Shown: positions 63,341 to 64,000 of the stretch, in pieces
How positions within the stretch are numbered: position 1 is the first letter of the stretch
Layout: every line of letters begins with the position of its first letter
Origin: Streptosporangium saharense
GTDB lineage: Bacteria > Actinomycetota > Actinomycetes > Streptosporangiales > Streptosporangiaceae
Direction of reading: 5' to 3'
DNA: 64,000 bases
Assembly: GCF_014203715.1 (NCBI RefSeq)
Contig: NZ_JACHJP010000003.1
Coordinates: forward strand, 62,001-126,000
Notes under the pieces: model-generated
Databases searched by the model: none
What the model was told of the DNA's origin: nothing
The model's input: only the letters and a program-made list of their open reading frames with translations
Translations under genes and position numbers: made by a program

Positions 63341-64000
63341 ATGGCCATCACGGACGAACGGTTCGCCGAGCAGGAGGCGGCTGCCGCGGGCCTCGCGGCG
63401 CCCTCCAGGCTGCGGGTGGTCGCGGGCCGCTTCTTCGGCTCCCTCCAGGGCCGTGTCGGGTTCGCCCTCCTGGGGCTGCTGTTCCTGCTGGCCTTCGCCG
63501 GGCCGTACGTCGGCAGGTGGGGTTACACCGACAAGGACTTCATGGCGTTCCTGCAGCCGCCCTCGCCCGAGCACTGGTGGGGCACCCTGCAGACCGGCGC
63601 CGACGTGTACGCGGTGACGCTGCGCGGCATGCAGAAGTCACTCATCGTCGGGCTGCTGGCCGCCGTGGTCGGCACGTCCCTGGCCGCCGTGGTCGGCGCC
63701 TTCGCCGGATACTTCCCAGGCTGGGCCGACCGAGTGCTGACGTGGTTCACCGACCTGCTGCTCGTGCTCCCGGCCTTCCTGATCCTGGCGATCATGTCGC
63801 CGCTGTTCGCGGGGGGCCAGTGGCCGCTGTTCGTGCTGCTGCTGGCGATGTTCCTCTGGATGATCACCTCGAAGGTCGTCCGGAGCATGACCGTCTCCCT
63901 CAAGGAGCGGGAGTTCATCCAGGCCGCGAGGTTCATGGGCGTCCCGCCGACGACGATCATCTTCCGGCACGTCATCCCGAACATGTCCTCGCTGCTGGTG
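63341..64000 (+). CDS. ABC transporter permease, peptide/nickel type (DppC-like), cut by window edge
   Basis: The ATG at 63341 follows the DppB-like stop by one base, so the two are translationally coupled. The visible 220 residues begin MAITDERFAEQEAAAAGLAA and hold an N-terminal membrane helix near residues 40-60 and the periplasmic loop. The EAA-type motif KEREFIQAARFMGVPPTTII occurs just before the edge. The C-terminus is beyond base 64000. It is the second permease subunit of a peptide-class importer. Confidence 0.93.
   Translation, partial: MAITDERFAEQEAAAAGLAAPSRLRVVAGRFFGSLQGRVGFALLGLLFLLAFAGPYVGRWGYTDKDFMAFLQPPSPEHWWGTLQTGADVYAVTLRGMQKSLIVGLLAAVVGTSLAAVVGAFAGYFPGWADRVLTWFTDLLLVLPAFLILAIMSPLFAGGQWPLFVLLLAMFLWMITSKVVRSMTVSLKEREFIQAARFMGVPPTTIIFRHVIPNMSSLLV

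Overview
The window reads as chromosomal DNA of a high-GC (about 70% by eye) actinomycete, probably of the Streptosporangiales type. The pointers are: GTG and TTG starts with GGAGG-like ribosome sites; LexA with an actinobacterial SOS box; NrdR beside a B12-dependent ribonucleotide reductase; a CBS-containing GuaB1; Ser/Thr kinases with WD40 tails; DnaA boxes of the TTGTCCACA form; and a gene pair for 10-methyl branched fatty acids, which are chemotaxonomic lipids of such organisms. No rRNA, tRNA, CRISPR array, insertion sequence or prophage was seen. Both edges cut a gene.

Layout. 1-12.1 kb: NmrA-like oxidoreductase (partial), DUF3224 protein, peptide-type solute-binding lipoprotein, MFS permease, peptidyl-tRNA hydrolase 2, DUF3616, a membrane-anchored exported protein, Maf, EI24, DUF4192, DUF1707/DUF4870 and an RlpA-like protein. 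12.7-21 kb: ATP-dependent DNA ligase, a degenerate repeat patch, FKBP isomerase, LacI regulator, general stress protein, a small membrane protein, GuaB1, an effector-binding-domain protein and a CoA-transferase family racemase. 21-33 kb: a membrane Ser/Thr kinase, the branched fatty acid pair, acyl-CoA ligase, GMC oxidoreductase, P450 and a Trp/Pro-repeat membrane protein. 33-43.7 kb: a leucine attenuator and leuS, lexA with a divergent SOS membrane protein, nrdR-nrdJ with NrdR boxes, MerR, VOC protein, and rhodanese divergent from a GlxA-type regulator. 43.7-48 kb: ECF41-type sigma factor, an SDR-hydrolase fusion flanked by two TetR genes, and two short basic ORFs. 48-54 kb: a WD40 kinase followed by a shortened pseudokinase paralogue, a Cys-rich protein and TrpF. 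54-64 kb: VanZ-like protein, a secreted protein, a sparsely coding stretch, DHA2 efflux pump, a TPR/membrane/split-barrel fusion, a double AAA+ membrane protein and two peptide-type ABC permeases (second cut).

How the genes fit together. leuS appears controlled by translation of a short Leu-Leu-Leu leader ahead of a terminator. nrdR and nrdJ form an autoregulated dNTP-supply unit beside the SOS repressor lexA. The fatty acid pair is followed by acyl-CoA ligase, GMC oxidoreductase and P450 genes, suggesting a lipid-modifying neighbourhood. Three exported or membrane proteins (6.4, 21.0 and 30.3 kb) share a membrane-anchor plus extracytoplasmic-domain design. The less usual parts are the kinase/pseudokinase pair, the DnaA-box element before the DUF4192 gene, the leu leader, the 95-bp degenerate repeats and the two short basic ORFs near 47.6-48.0 kb. 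Functional calls come from reading motifs; no database search was run.
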